A stretch of 64,000 bases of DNA from Pseudonocardia sp. CNS-004 (GTDB taxonomy: Bacteria > Actinomycetota > Actinomycetes > Mycobacteriales > Pseudonocardiaceae), in assembly GCA_001942185.1 (NCBI GenBank), contig MKJV01000068.1:124001-188000 (forward strand). Reading direction: 5' to 3'. Positions 1-9,916 of this stretch are shown one piece after another. The notes below the pieces were generated by a model. The model searched no databases. It saw nothing but the letters and a program-made list of their open reading frames with translations, and was not told the DNA's origin. The number at the start of each line of letters is the position of its first letter. Position 1 is the stretch's first letter. The translations under genes and the position numbers were made by a program.

Positions 1-30
1 CAGAGTCTCCCGCTCATGATCACTGAGCAT
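1..30 (-). CDS. DUF3040 membrane protein, N-terminal fragment at window edge
   Basis: Only the first ten codons are inside the window, read leftwards from an ATG at 30 and starting MLSDHERETL. A purine-rich ribosome binding site (gaggaggtgg on the minus strand) precedes it. The same opening, MLSDHERERL, begins the DUF3040 gene at 1294, so this is very probably a second copy of that small membrane-protein family. Nothing can be said about the rest of the protein. Confidence 0.55.
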   Translation of the reverse strand, partial: MLSDHERETL

Positions 31-97
31 GATCCACCTCCTCGAGATGATCTCCCGGCCCGAGAGCGCTTCGAGCCCCGTGCGGGCCGTGCCCAGG

Positions 98-553
98 TCA
101 AGGTTTGATGACGACGACCGGGCAGGCCGCATGTGCTGCCACGTACTGGCTGACGGACCCGAGCAGCGCTCCGAATACCTTCCCGTACCCGCGGGAGCCG
201 ACCACCAGCAGTTCGGCGCCGGCAGCCCGCTGCATCAGCACCTCTGCCGGGAACCCCTCGACGGGTGTGGTGGTCACCCTGTGGTCGTCGGCCGCGATGC
301 CGGCAGCGGCGAGCGCGGCCGCCAGGATCTCCTCGGCCGCGACCACGGGATGAAAGTCGCCGACCGTCACCATGGCGCCGAAGGTCGATTCGAGCGGGAA
401 CTCCCAGGCGGTCACCGCATGGACCTGGAGGCCGCGTGAGGACGCCTCGTGGAGTGCCCACCGGAACGCGGCCAGCGATCCGGGTGATCCGTCGACGCCG
501 ACCACGATCCCGCCCAGCGGGGCTTCCGGAGGTGCACCGGTCGGGGTCGCCAT
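98..553 (-). CDS. Universal stress protein (UspA family)
   Basis: A single Usp domain of 151 residues. The nucleotide-binding signature is visible: an early GVDGS motif and a C-terminal GSRGYGKVFGALLGSVSQ stretch, matching the ATP-binding G-x2-G-x9-G-[S/T] pattern of this family. Such proteins are cytosolic and associated with hypoxia, starvation or stress survival; the substrate or partner is unknown. The ATG at 553 overlaps the stop of the DUF488 gene (ATGA), so the two are probably co-transcribed. An in-frame upstream start exists but would lie inside the DUF488 gene, so the shorter start was chosen. Confidence 0.9.
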   Translation of the reverse strand: MATPTGAPPEAPLGGIVVGVDGSPGSLAAFRWALHEASSRGLQVHAVTAWEFPLESTFGAMVTVGDFHPVVAAEEILAAALAAAGIAADDHRVTTTPVEGFPAEVLMQRAAGAELLVVGSRGYGKVFGALLGSVSQYVAAHAACPVVVIKP

Positions 554-780
554 CAGCCGGCCCTGCTCCCTACGAACTCGGCGAACCACCGCAGGTTGTG
601 GCCGTACCAGTTGCGCAGCGCCGATGACGGGGCGATCTGCGTGCACCGTTCGTCGAGGTCGGCCCGATCCCCGGTCAGGCCGCGCGGCCGGAGACGGTCG
701 ACCAGCACCCGGATTCGGTCCTCCGCCGTGCGCTCGTCGCAGACCCGGCCGAGCCGGACACGCGGTTGCTGTCGTTGCAT
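553..780 (-). CDS. DUF488 family protein, C-terminally shortened
   Basis: The 75-residue product carries the DUF488 (YeaO-like) hallmarks: a DERT..D..RVLVDRL.PRGL stretch, then APSSALRNWYGH and RWFAEF. Family members are usually about 115-120 residues and continue for roughly another 40 residues after the RW.EF motif. Here translation stops there and the next gene begins at once. It may be a naturally shortened form, a truncation remnant, or the result of a sequence deletion at the junction. The biochemical function of the family is not established. Confidence 0.7.
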   Translation of the reverse strand: MQRQQPRVRLGRVCDERTAEDRIRVLVDRLRPRGLTGDRADLDERCTQIAPSSALRNWYGHNLRWFAEFVGSRAG

Positions 781-1293
781 CGTCTGACTCCTCTCGTTCT
801 GTGAACGTCTCGGATCGCGGGGGGTGGGCGCCAGGGCGCGTGGTGCACGTCGGGCCCTCCGACCGACCACGCCCGGCCGGCTCCCAATATGCCTCCGACG
901 CCGGTCATACGGGAGCAGTGCGGCCGGCCAACTTCACGGCGGCCAGGTTGCCGATGATCGGCAGCCTCACAATCCTCGAGGTGATCGACGGGCACCTCGA
1001 CAATGCCCGCGCGCAGCCTGCCTGCCGGTCTTCGGCAAGGTAGGGCGATGTTCTCGACCGAGGACCCGCACTGCATCGCGACCGTGGGTTCAGCACACTG
1101 AGATTGCCAGGCCGGGTGAATCGTGTGTGGTGATGACGGAGCGGGACACCGCGTTCACCGGAACCACGTGATCGTCCGAGACGGGGGGCCGCCCGGACCG
1201 GTGTCATGCCCCGGGCGAGGCCGCACTCCCTGAACGTCGAATGACGTGCTCGCGACCCGCACGGGGATTCACGCCACCCGAGGGAGCTGCATC
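781..1293. other. Intergenic region, nothing recognised
   Basis: About 510 bases between the divergent DUF488 and DUF3040 genes. I found no open frame with recognisable protein content, no RNA gene and no strong inverted repeat. Both flanking promoters must lie here, but no promoter motif stands out. Confidence 0.5.
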
Positions 1294-1575
1294 GTGCTCA
1301 GTGATCACGAACGGGAGAGACTGCGCGAGGTCGAACGCCGACTCCTGAGCGAGGACCCCACTTTTGCGCGGTCCTTCGATGCACGGGCACGGCGCCTGTC
1401 CCCCGCCTTTCCGGATCGGGTGGGTTTCGCGATGGTCCTCGTTGCGGGGTTGTTGCTCAGCGCACTCATGCTGGTGATCGGGTCGCTGGTCGGCGCGGCA
1501 GCGTTCGGCGCCGGGACCGGGCTCGTCTGGCTGGCGTGGCGGTTCGGGGGAGGCACGCACCACCAGTCCCGGTGA
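1294..1575 (+). CDS. DUF3040 domain membrane protein
   Basis: A small protein of 93 residues. Its N-terminal segment (LSDHERERLREVERRL) is the conserved cytoplasmic start of DUF3040, followed by an acidic S-E-D-P-x-F motif. Two closely spaced hydrophobic segments near residues 48-82 (VGFAMVLVAGLLLSALMLVI, then a Gly/Ala-rich stretch) form a probable helical hairpin in the membrane. The GTG start is preceded by an agggagc ribosome binding site. The family is common in actinobacteria and has no assigned function. A sister copy begins at the left edge of the window. Confidence 0.8.
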   Translation: MLSDHERERLREVERRLLSEDPTFARSFDARARRLSPAFPDRVGFAMVLVAGLLLSALMLVIGSLVGAAAFGAGTGLVWLAWRFGGGTHHQSR

Positions 1576-1749
1576 AGGCCGAGCAGGGGCGGCCGGCGTC
1601 AACCCGCTGCCGTCACGGCCGCTCGTCCTCCGCCGTGCGGCCGACCTCGGGCGTCGGCTCCCGCTCCGCCGACAGCGGCCGTGTGCCGCGGGCGTCGGGT
1701 CCGAGACGGAGCTCCCGTTCGGCCGGGCTCCACCAAGATCCCAGGGCAC

Positions 1750-2571
1750 TCAGGACGCGCGTGGTGTCCGCCGGTCCGCAACAACGGTGCCGAGGAACGT
1801 GGCCACGACGTCGTGGACGGCGTCGCGATCGTGCTCGTTCAGCACGTCGTGCAGGTCCCCGGGGAAGACGCGGAGGGCCGCCTGGGGCAGGGCCTGTGCC
1901 ACGGCGTACGCGTCGGTCACAGGCACGACCGGGTCGGCCTCGCCGTGGACGAGGAGGACCGGCAGGGCAGGGCGGGCCTCGGCGAGTCCGGCGGCGACCT
2001 CCGGCCATACGGCCCTGACCGCGAGCAGCGTCTCCCGCCGGAACCCGCCCTTCCAGGTGAGCGGGTCGTGCAGGAGGGCGTGCACGTACCGCGGGTGGGT
2101 GCTCATCCACTCGGTCGGATCGCCCGCCTCGGTTTCGGCGGCACCGGTCGCGAGCTCCGCGTCGATCCATTCCTGGGCGAGCAGCGGCGCGCCCGAGAGC
2201 ACGAGCCCGTCGAGGATCTGCGGTGAGCGCAGCGCGAGCAGCATCGCCGCGAGCGCTCCGCCGGAGTGCCCGATCACGACCAGTGGCACGTGGCGGTGCT
2301 GCGCTCGGACGAGGTGCACGAGCCTGCGGGCGTCGTCGGCGAACTCGCCCCACGAGGCGATCACGGCTCGCTCGCCGTCGCTGCGCCCGTGGCCGACGGC
2401 GTCCATCCCGTGCACGGCCAGGCCGTCGGCGACGAGCCTGCGGGCGAGCGCGTCGTAGAGCCCGAGGTGCTCGCCGTAGCCGTGCAGCAGGACGACCGCG
2501 CCGCGGACGGCGCCGTCGGGCTGCCGGCTGTCGTGGAAGATCCGGCCCCGGGATCCGATGAACGTGGGCAT
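1750..2571 (-). CDS. Alpha/beta hydrolase (monoacylglycerol lipase-like)
   Basis: A 273-residue serine hydrolase of the lysophospholipase/monoacylglycerol lipase group (Hydrolase_4). The oxyanion motif HGYGEH lies near residue 30, the nucleophile elbow GHSGG near residue 100, the acid region HGEADPVVP near residue 210 and the catalytic His in DLHDVLNEHD near residue 240. There is no signal peptide, so it is probably cytosolic. It is the last gene of a minus-strand series that begins with the LuxR regulator at 7332, which suggests a role in the same, unknown pathway. The substrate cannot be told from sequence. Confidence 0.85.
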   Translation of the reverse strand: MPTFIGSRGRIFHDSRQPDGAVRGAVVLLHGYGEHLGLYDALARRLVADGLAVHGMDAVGHGRSDGERAVIASWGEFADDARRLVHLVRAQHRHVPLVVIGHSGGALAAMLLALRSPQILDGLVLSGAPLLAQEWIDAELATGAAETEAGDPTEWMSTHPRYVHALLHDPLTWKGGFRRETLLAVRAVWPEVAAGLAEARPALPVLLVHGEADPVVPVTDAYAVAQALPQAALRVFPGDLHDVLNEHDRDAVHDVVATFLGTVVADRRTPRAS

Positions 2572-2616
2572 GACGATGGCCTCTCTCGTGACGGGTGTGG
2601 CGGTGGGTGTTCGCGA

Positions 2617-3033
2617 TCAGAAGTACTGGCAGTGATCCGCGGCGATCGCCTTCTCCTCGAGGAACCAGGCGGCATCGACGATTCCGGCCGCCTCCGGGAT
2701 GAGGTCGGACTCGTCGACGCCGAAGGTGGCGGCGGCGAGGCGGCAGCCGTAGAGGTTCACCTTGCCGGTGCCCGCGAGGTGGGTGAGCCAGTCGAGGATG
2801 TCGGTCGGTTCGCCGTCCTCGACGAGCTTTTGGCGGAGCGCGGCCGCGGCCGCGGCGTGCCGGCCGTCGATCTCCAGCGCGGCGGCGCCCGCTTTGGTGA
2901 GGGCGCGTACCGCCCAGAGCACGAACAGCATGTCGACCTGCACGCCTTTTCTGGCGCAGAGGAAGGCGAAGGTGAGCGGCGTGAGCATCTTGTCGTAGCC
3001 GTCGTCCCGGACGACGATGGCGAGCTTTTCCAT
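2617..3033 (-). CDS. DsrE/DsrF-like family protein
   Basis: A 138-residue single-domain protein with the DsrE-like fold pattern: [20 protein letters not shown] at the N-terminus, a central [14 protein letters not shown] strand-helix, and a C-terminal [13 protein letters not shown] segment holding the conserved Cys of this family. Relatives take part in sulfur transfer or form small oligomers of unknown role. It sits between the methyltransferase and hydrolase genes on the same strand with short gaps, so it is probably in their operon. The substrate is unknown. Confidence 0.75.
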   Translation of the reverse strand: MEKLAIVVRDDGYDKMLTPLTFAFLCARKGVQVDMLFVLWAVRALTKAGAAALEIDGRHAAAAAALRQKLVEDGEPTDILDWLTHLAGTGKVNLYGCRLAAATFGVDESDLIPEAAGIVDAAWFLEEKAIAADHCQYF

Positions 3034-3094
3034 CACGGGTCTCCTCGACCTCGAACGGATCGGTTCTGGATCTCGGACCTGGGTGGCCGTCCGG

Positions 3095-4139
3095 CTACCG
3101 CCGGATCTCGTACACCACGTTGAACGGGCTCTCCGCGACCCGCCGGAACCGGGTGAACCCGGCCTTCGACGCGACATCCCGGATCGCGGCCTCGCCGGCC
3201 TGCGCGCCCAGCGCGTAGCCGCCGGGCTGGGACAGCCCGTTGGGTACGCACAGGAAGGTCGAGCCCGCGTAGTAGAGGCGGCCGACCGGGTTGAAGTTCT
3301 CCTCGACGGTGTCCGAGCGTTCGGCTCGACCAGCAGCCAGGTGCCGTCGGGCGCCAGGGCGTCGTGCACGCGGCGGGCGGCGTTCACGGGGTCGCCCATG
3401 TCGTGCAGGGCGTCGAACGTGGTGACGAGGTCGTAGCCGGTGCCGCTGAAGGTCTGCGCGGTGGCCACCTCGAATTCGACCTGGTTGGCAACCCCGGCGT
3501 CGGCGGCCTTCTTGCGCGCCCGCTCGATCGACTCGGCGTGGTAGTCCGACCCGATGACCTTGGTGTTCGGGTACGCCTGCGCGATCAGCACCGACGAGGA
3601 ACCCAGGCCGCAGCCGAGGTCGGCCACCCGGGCGCGGCCGCGAGCTTCTCCGCCACGCCGTCCAGTGCCGGAATCCAGCTCGGTACCAGTTCAGCGACGT
3701 AACCCGGCCGGTAGAAGGCATCGCACCCGACGAAGACGTCCTCGTGGTGCTCGTGCCACGCGAGGCCGTCGCCGGTGCGGAACGCCTCGGTGATGCGCGG
3801 CTCGGCGCGCAGGTAGCCGAGCGCGATGAGGAAGGCCGCCGAGATGTTCGGCCCGCTCGGGTCGGCGAGGCAGAACGCCTGCTCGTCCGACAGGAAGAAC
3901 TCACCGGTCGCGAGGTCGTAACTGACGTACCCACCGGCGGCCTGGTTGTTCAGCCACTCGGTGAGGTAGCGCTCGTGGCAGCCGGTGCGCTCGGCGAGCA
4001 CACCCGGCGTCGCCGGGCCCTGCGCGAGTGCCCGGTACAGCCCGAGCCGGTTGCCGATGACCGCGAGGCCGGCGGAGCCGGTCGCGCCCAGGTCAGCGGT
4101 GAAGCGGCCGAGGAACTCCATCAACTTGTCGTGATCCAC
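3095..4139 (-). CDS. Class I SAM-dependent methyltransferase with N-terminal winged-helix domain (two frame changes)
   Basis: The reconstructed product is about 345 residues. Residues 1-150 form a winged-helix/dimerisation domain like that of small-molecule methyltransferases ([23 protein letters not shown]). The Rossmann SAM-binding domain follows ([20 protein letters not shown], then [16 protein letters not shown] and the acidic [10 protein letters not shown] post-I region). The C-terminus ends in FNVVYEIRR. The reading frame changes near 3640 and near 3310 with the encoded motifs continuous across each junction, so these look like sequencing deletions. Neighbours suggest it methylates a substrate or product of the adjacent FAD oxidoreductase. 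Confidence 0.8.
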
Positions 4140-4270
4140 GATCGATCCTTCCGTTGTGCCGGCTCACGGCCGGTCCCGCACGAGGCTCGGCGGGCCCGCT
4201 GTCGCGTCACCCGTCGTGACGCCGGGTGCGCCGAGTGATGCGCCGCACCCGTGAGTGCGGCTGCGGGCGG

Positions 4271-5640
4271 CTACTGGATGTTCTGGTGGGTGCGGAAGAC
4301 GCCGTGCGGATCCCATTCGGCCTTCACGGCGGCCAGCCGCTCGGTGCTGGTGCCGTAGGCGGCACGCATCCGCTGGTTGCCTTCATCGCCGAGGAAGTTC
4401 GGGTAGGTCGCGCCGGTCGACCAGGGACGCAGATCGGTGCGGAACGCGCGGGCGAGGGCCCGGTTGCGCTCGTCGTCGGCCCGGTTCTCCCACAGCAGCA
4501 GCGGGTGGACGATGAGCCTCGCGTCGCGACCGGCCAGCGGCGAGTGCTCCGGGCCGATCCGATCGACCGCCCCGCCCCAGGCCACGATGAACAGCTGAGA
4601 GGGGCCGGCCGGCAGTTCGACGGCGCGCCGCGTCAACGTCTCGATGGCCTCGTCGGGCAGGTCGACGACGTTCTCGGCGGTCCAGTAGTTGCGGTAGCCC
4701 GGCGGGTCGTCCACCGAGCACTGGAAGTCGGCGTAGCTGGTGGGGCCGAAGAAGTCCGCGGCCGGACCCAGCGCCCGGATGGGCACCAGCGCCTGTTCGC
4801 CGTCTGCGACGGTCCCCGCCCACATGCCGAGGATCGCGATGGCCGGGCGTCCGCGTAGTTCGGCCGGGACGTCGTCCTCCTCGGGCGCGGTGATGAACGC
4901 GCAGGCCAGCGAGAGCTCGTCCGGGGCGTGGTGCATGACGTCGCGGAAGGTGCGCAGCACCTGGTGGGCGCGATGGGCGGCGAACAGGGCGACGCCGCCG
5001 AACACCTCGGGCCCGAGTGGGTACAGCGCCAGCTCGAGCGCTGTGACCACGCCGAAGCTCCCGCCTCCGCCGCGCAGCGCCCACAGCAGCTCGGGGTTCT
5101 CCTCGCCGGATGCCCGCACGATCCGGCCGTCCCAGCAGACCAGCTCGGCGGCGATCAGGTTGTCGCAGGCCAAGCCGTGCTTGCGCTCCAGCCACCCGGA
5201 GCCACCGCCGAGCGTCAGCCCGGCCACACCGGTCGTGGAGACGCGTCCGCCGGTGGTCGCCAGCCCGTGGGCCTGCGTCGCACGGTCGAGGTCCGCCCAG
5301 CGGGCACCGCCGCCCACACGGGCGATGCGCAGGCCCGGATCGACGTCGATGTCGGCCATGCCGCGCACGTCGAGGACGAGGCCGTCGTCACACAGCGACA
5401 GCCCGGCCACCGAGTGCCCACCGCGCGCACGGCTACCGGCAGGTCATGGTCGCGGGCGAACGCGAGTGCCGCCACCACGTCGTCCACCGCCAGGCACTCC
5501 GCCACGTACCGCGGACGCCGATCGATCATGGTGTTGAACAGCGTTCGGCTGTCCTCGTAGTACGAGTCGCCTGGCTCGTGCAACCCGCCGTGCAGACGGA
5601 AACGCAGCTCGTCGGCGCCGGCGGTGAGGGTGCTTGTCAT
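4271..5640 (-). CDS. BBE-type FAD-binding oxidoreductase (one frame change)
   Basis: About 455 residues of the berberine-bridge-enzyme/6-hydroxynicotine oxidase type. The FAD-binding PCMH domain occupies the N-terminal half (VDDVVAALAFARDHDLPVAVRA, TLGGGSGWLERKHGL), and the C-terminus has the BBE tail (YPNFLGDEGNQRMRAAYG, then LAAVKAEWDPHGVFR). The frame changes near 5415, exactly where the flavin-linking GGHS motif should lie. The second flavin-linking Cys of bicovalent enzymes is replaced (TGVAGLTLGGG), so any flavin link would be single. It lies directly downstream of the LuxR regulator, a common arrangement in actinobacteria. Confidence 0.85.
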
Positions 5641-5723
5641 GGGGTAAGGCTCGCGCCGGCACCTGGCGTGCCGCGTCGCCCCGATCGGCCATCACGCGGG
5701 ATGGCCGGAAACGGCCATCAGGC

Positions 5724-7332
5724 TCAGAGCAAGCCGTGATGGGTCGCGTGTCCCACTGCCGCGGCACGGGAGGGCACATCGAGCTTGATGCGGATGTTGG
5801 CCACGTGCCGGTGCACGGTGTGCACGCTCAGGAACAGTCGCTCGGCGATCTGGGCATCGCCCAGCCCGCCCGCCACCAGGCGCAGGATGTCGACCTCCCG
5901 AACGCTGAGCTCCGCGGATGCGGCCGGCCGCCGCGGCCTGCGCGTACCGAGCAGCGCGAACGCCTCCCGCGCGCCGCGTGCTTCCGCTTCGGCGCGTTCG
6001 CGGGCCCGAGTGCCGCCAGCGCCTCCGACAGCAGCATCCGCGCCTGGGCCGCCTCGTAGGCGCCGAGCAGGCGCCGAACAGGTCGGCGGCATCCTCGGCG
6101 GCCTGCCGGGCGCCGTCGTGGTCGCCCCCCGCCAACAGCACCTCCGCGCGCACCAGACGGCCGCGACCGCGCATGTAGGGCGTTGCGAGCCGCGCCGTCC
6201 GACATTCCAGTTGCTCGGCAGCCGCAGCCGCGCCGGCCCTGTCCCCGCCGGCCGCGCGCGCCCGCGCGAGCAGTTCCAGCGCCGGCAGCCGATCCACCAC
6301 GCTCGCGTCTCCCATCCGCCGCAACGCACGCTCCGCAGCGTCCGCCGCCGCCGCGGCGTCGCCGCCGGCCAGGTCCAGCTCGCCGAGCGCGGCGATCGCC
6401 GCAGGCAGCGGCAGGGCCGTCTCGAACAACCGGCGGGCCTCCGCGAGCTTGCCCTGCCGCGCCCGCAGCAGGCCCAGCCGCAGTGCGGTCGGCGCGACCA
6501 GGCCTGGGCGTGTCGCGCACATGTCGGCCAGCGCGCTCCGCAGCTCCAGCTCAGCGTTCGGCCAATCTCCCCCGGCGGCGAGCACCTGACCGTACGCGGT
6601 GCGGCAGACCCCGAAGAAGAGGCGCGCGTGCCAGGTCGCCGACCAGCTGTGCAGGGCGCGACACCACTGCGCAGCCCGCCCGAAGTCGCCGACCTCGGCG
6701 AAGGTCGTGACCGTGTGGCACAACGCCCAACCCGGTGCGATCGTCTCGGCGAACTCCTCACCGACCGCCAACGCCGCCGCCTCGTCCAGCCGGCTCAGGC
6801 CCTCCTCGGCCGAGCCCGAGGCGACCAGGGCACTGCCGAGGACCGCTAGCGCGACGACTTCGACTCCCGCGTCCGCAATTCCCCGCGCCAGGTCGAGCGC
6901 CTCCCGCGCCAGGCGCTCGGCGGATGCCGGATCACCCTTGGCCAGCAACGCCATATCCGCTTCGAACACGCGGACGAATCCTGTCTCGGTGCACGGCGCG
7001 TGGCCGCTCACCAGCGCCCGGGCGCACGCCACCCAGGCCAACGCGAGCGCGTCGTCGCCACGGAATTTCAGGTGGTCAGAGCCGAGCCACATCGCCATCC
7101 GCGCCGCGCCGCGCACATCGCCGGCCCCTCGGTACGCACGGTAGGCACGTTCGCGCGCGGACAACGTCATGTCTTGATCGCCCTGCCACCACGCCGCCCA
7201 GCTCAGACCCTCCCACCCCTCGGCGGCATCACCCGTCGTGGCCGCGGCCTCGTAATGGACGCGGGCCTGCGGCCAGGCCGCCTGCGCGAGCGCCGCTCGC
7301 CCCATCGCCAGCGGGTCTGACTCACTGACCAT
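5724..7332 (-). CDS. LuxR-family transcriptional regulator with TPR-like region (frame changes)
   Basis: About 535 residues. The first ~440 are alanine-rich helical repeats (for example ADAGVEVVALAVLGSALVA, WPNAELELRSALADM) resembling TPR sensor regions. The C-terminal 65 residues are a LuxR/NarL helix-turn-helix (LSVREVDILRLVAGGL, AQIAERLFLSVHTVHRHVAN). There is no ATPase domain or receiver. The frame changes twice near 5995 and 6065. It is the first gene of the minus-strand operon and probably controls the FAD oxidoreductase, methyltransferase, DsrE protein and hydrolase downstream. The signal is unknown. Confidence 0.8.
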
Positions 7333-7565
7333 CCGACCAGCTTCATGGGTTCGAGCCCACCCGACAAGACACCAAATGAGGAGACCAGCCGACGGTCCAT
7401 CAACGGACACGCCGAGAACTGCGATCAATGATGTTCGCCCCGCCATGATCGCGATTTGGCCTGCGCCGCATGGTGGCAATTGCTGTAGTCCTGGTGGCCG
7501 GCCCGGCTGCGCCGTTCCCTGATTCGCACGGTGACGATCTCCGGGCACCGCGACTGCGTCCTGGA

Positions 7566-9107
7566 TCAGCCTCCGGTACCGCCGCTCGCCCGCCACTCCT
7601 GCGCCTCGGGCTCTGCCTGAAACTCGAGAAGATGTTGTCCAGCGAACCGTGTCAGGGCGTCTCGAACCTCAGCGGGCGTGACCCGGAAGAACTCCCGCCG
7701 CAGGTTGATCCGGTTGACGCGACGGTCCGCGAACTCCTGGTGCAATCGGGTCTCCAGCGTGACCGCATCCTCGCTGAACACGATCGCGTGCGTGTCGAAC
7801 TTGAACGGGACCGAGGCGTCTCCCAGCTCCCGGATGCGGTCCGCGGGGTCGAGCCGCCGCGTGAGGCCGATCTTCACCACCTCCGCGCCGAACGCACCTA
7901 CGTTGCTGATCACATAGACGAATCCGGCCCGAACGTTGGCCTCGCGCGCCTCGACACCGGCGATCGCCTCGTCGACCGAAGCGAGTCGATGCTCCAACTC
8001 CGCGACGTCGCCCCCGCGCTCCCGAACCTTGGCGAGCGCGTTCTCGAAGTGGGCGCGCTCCTTCAGCAGGCGTGCCTTCTCCCGCTCGAACTCGCGGCGC
8101 GCCTTCTCCTCCTCACGCTGCGCCTCGCGCCGCCCGGACTCGTGCTCCTTCTCCTCCTCGACCTTCGCGGCATGGTCAGCGGTCAGCTCGATCTCCACCA
8201 CACGCACCCGGTGGTACGACTCGACGATTCTGATGTTCATCGTCCGGCCGAGACGAGCGATCGTCTCCCGGGTCTTCTCCAGTCGAGCAATCACCGCGGG
8301 TCGGTTGTGCGGCTTGACCGTGCGCACGCAGTTGTCGGCCTCGGCGTTGTAGGCGCGCAGCAGCAGCTTGGAGAAATCCCGAACCATCTTGCGGCCCTCG
8401 CTCGTGGACCCGTTCACCGACCACTCCGTCGTGGACAGGACCGCGCTGCCGTCGCGCACCATCGCTCGGACCGTCTGCTTGATGTCGTCCAGATCGGCCT
8501 TGTACGCCACCGCGTCGGCGAGCCGGTGGCGGTACTCGTAGACGCCACTCTCCTGGAGCAACACGACCTCGTTGGTCTCGACGACCTGCCTGCTCGCCTG
8601 ATCGAGCGCGGCGCGCCGCTGGTTCAGCGCCTGCTCCGCCTCCGAGATCTGAGCGGCAACTGCGGCGAGTTGCTGTCGGTACTGCTCGACCCGGGCCGCG
8701 ATCTGCGCACCGGTCAGCACCCGCAGCCGGTCCAGTTCCGTGCGCAGCTGCGCATTCTCCGCCTCCAGAGCCTGCCGCTTGCGGCCCCCGAACAACCCGC
8801 GCCGTCCTGGGCTCGGACGCGGAGATGACGAGAGGACGCTGGGCGGTGGTGTGACCACGTGTCCATGAGCCAGATCCGCTCGGGTCGGCGGTGCGGGCAC
8901 CGGTCGGGACGCCGGGGCGACATGCGGGGGCGCGGCGTGACGACCAGAAGCACGCGGCCATCCGTCGACCGTCGAACCCGGCCCGGCCGTACGGGGCGCA
9001 GGCACACGCGAACGTGGGCCCGGATTCGAGACCGCGGCCAAGGGCTGCGTCGGGGAGTCGAGGTACTGATCAGGCCGCGTCACGCTCACACGCTCGGTTC
9101 TGCGCAT
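7566..9107 (-). CDS. DUF4041 coiled-coil protein with C-terminal GIY-YIG-like (T5orf172/MUG113) domain
   Basis: A 513-residue protein. Residues 1-100 are Pro/Arg-rich and probably disordered. Residues 105-190 form a coiled coil, residues 190-290 match the DUF4041 region (VRAMVRDGSAVLSTTEWSVN, SKLLLRAYNAEADNCVRTVK), residues 290-390 form a long charged coiled coil (EEEKEHESGRREAQREEEKA), and the last ~110 residues are a GIY-YIG-type nuclease-like domain (GFVYVISNVGAFGAEVVKIG, RIRELGDASVPFKFDTHAIV, ETRLHQEF). This architecture recurs in phages and bacteria, sometimes near defence genes; its activity is unproven. The start could be the ATG at 9107 or one further in. It stands alone here. Confidence 0.8.
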   Translation of the reverse strand: MRRTERVSVTRPDQYLDSPTQPLAAVSNPGPRSRVPAPRTAGPGSTVDGWPRASGRHAAPPHVAPASRPVPAPPTRADLAHGHVVTPPPSVLSSSPRPSPGRRGLFGGRKRQALEAENAQLRTELDRLRVLTGAQIAARVEQYRQQLAAVAAQISEAEQALNQRRAALDQASRQVVETNEVVLLQESGVYEYRHRLADAVAYKADLDDIKQTVRAMVRDGSAVLSTTEWSVNGSTSEGRKMVRDFSKLLLRAYNAEADNCVRTVKPHNRPAVIARLEKTRETIARLGRTMNIRIVESYHRVRVVEIELTADHAAKVEEEKEHESGRREAQREEEKARREFEREKARLLKERAHFENALAKVRERGGDVAELEHRLASVDEAIAGVEAREANVRAGFVYVISNVGAFGAEVVKIGLTRRLDPADRIRELGDASVPFKFDTHAIVFSEDAVTLETRLHQEFADRRVNRINLRREFFRVTPAEVRDALTRFAGQHLLEFQAEPEAQEWRASGGTGG

Positions 9108-9248
9108 CGCTCAGTTACACGAGGCGCACGCGCTACGCCGTGCGCGTCGACGGCCTCAGTGCCGGGCACCTGTTCGATATCAGGAAGGCTTCACCCCCAG
9201 GTCCGCACCGGGACGCCAGCCGCTGTCGCGTGCGGGCGAGACCGCTAC

Positions 9249-9545
9249 GGGGCCGCGGCCAGCTGTTCGACCACGCCACTCGCGAGCACCGCGAGGCGGA
9301 ACGCGACGACGGCGTCGCGGCGATCGCGGGCCCGCGACGCGACCGCCACGACGGCGCGGGGTCCGTCGAGAGGCAGGTAGCGGACCCGGGATGGGGGAAG
9401 AACCGCGTCGCCGGCTCTGCGTGGAAGCCGATCCTCGCGGTGAACGCCACCGCCGCCGCGACGCCGGCCGGCGAGCGCACCTCGACGCCGCCCCTCGTGG
9501 GTTCGCCGCCGCCCACGCCTCCAGCCCTGGCTGGCCGACCGGCGT
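9249..9545 (-). pseudogene. Remnant of a LysR-type regulator C-terminus
   Basis: The minus strand contains pieces of a LysR effector-binding domain in more than one frame: RSPAGVAAAVAFTARIGFHA, then SRVRYLPLDGP, then VVAVASRARDRRDAVVAF and a terminal VVEQLAAAP. The order and spacing fit a LysR C-terminal domain that lost the segment between the second and third pieces. No DNA-binding domain is present. It lies beside a Calvin-cycle block, where LysR-type CbbR genes are often found, but the remnant is too short to assign. Confidence 0.4.
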
Positions 9546-9589
9546 GATCCGCGGACGGTCGATGACGTCGAGTTCGGTGAGACGGTGTC

Positions 9590-9916
9590 GCGATCGCGTT
9601 CGGCACGTCGGCGAACCTCGCGATGATCCTCGTCCTCGGCGGGTTCCTGCAGCTCATGTTCATCCTGCTCAACACCACGACCTGGGTCTGGGCGCCCGAG
9701 CTGTACCCGACCCGGGTGCGGGCGTTCGGCACCGGCGCGTCGGTGGCGGTCGCGCTCGTGGCCGCGTCGCTCATCCCGCTGCTCGCCGGCGTGATCGTGG
9801 ACGCGACGGGCGCCGTCGGCATGTTCGTCATGGTCGGCGTCATGTAAGCGGTGATGGCCGTGGCGGTGCGGCTCGGTCCGGAGACACAGGGCGTCGCGCT
9901 GGAGGACGCCGGCTGA
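9590..9916 (+). pseudogene. C-terminal remnant of an MFS sugar-porter-type transporter
   Basis: The frame reads LAMILVLGGFLQLMFILLN, then WVWAPELYPTRVRAFGTGAS, two more hydrophobic segments, an in-frame TAA at 9847, and then AVRLGPETQG. The ELYPTRVRAFG and PETQG motifs are typical of the last transmembrane helices and loop of sugar/acid MFS porters. Ten or so helices are missing and the internal stop separates the terminal motif, so it is a broken gene. Confidence 0.6.

Noticed and set aside
7470..8828. Plus-strand frame of about 450 codons
   Set aside because: It is antisense to the DUF4041 protein, whose motifs are clear; the antisense product is a Leu/Arg-rich shadow.
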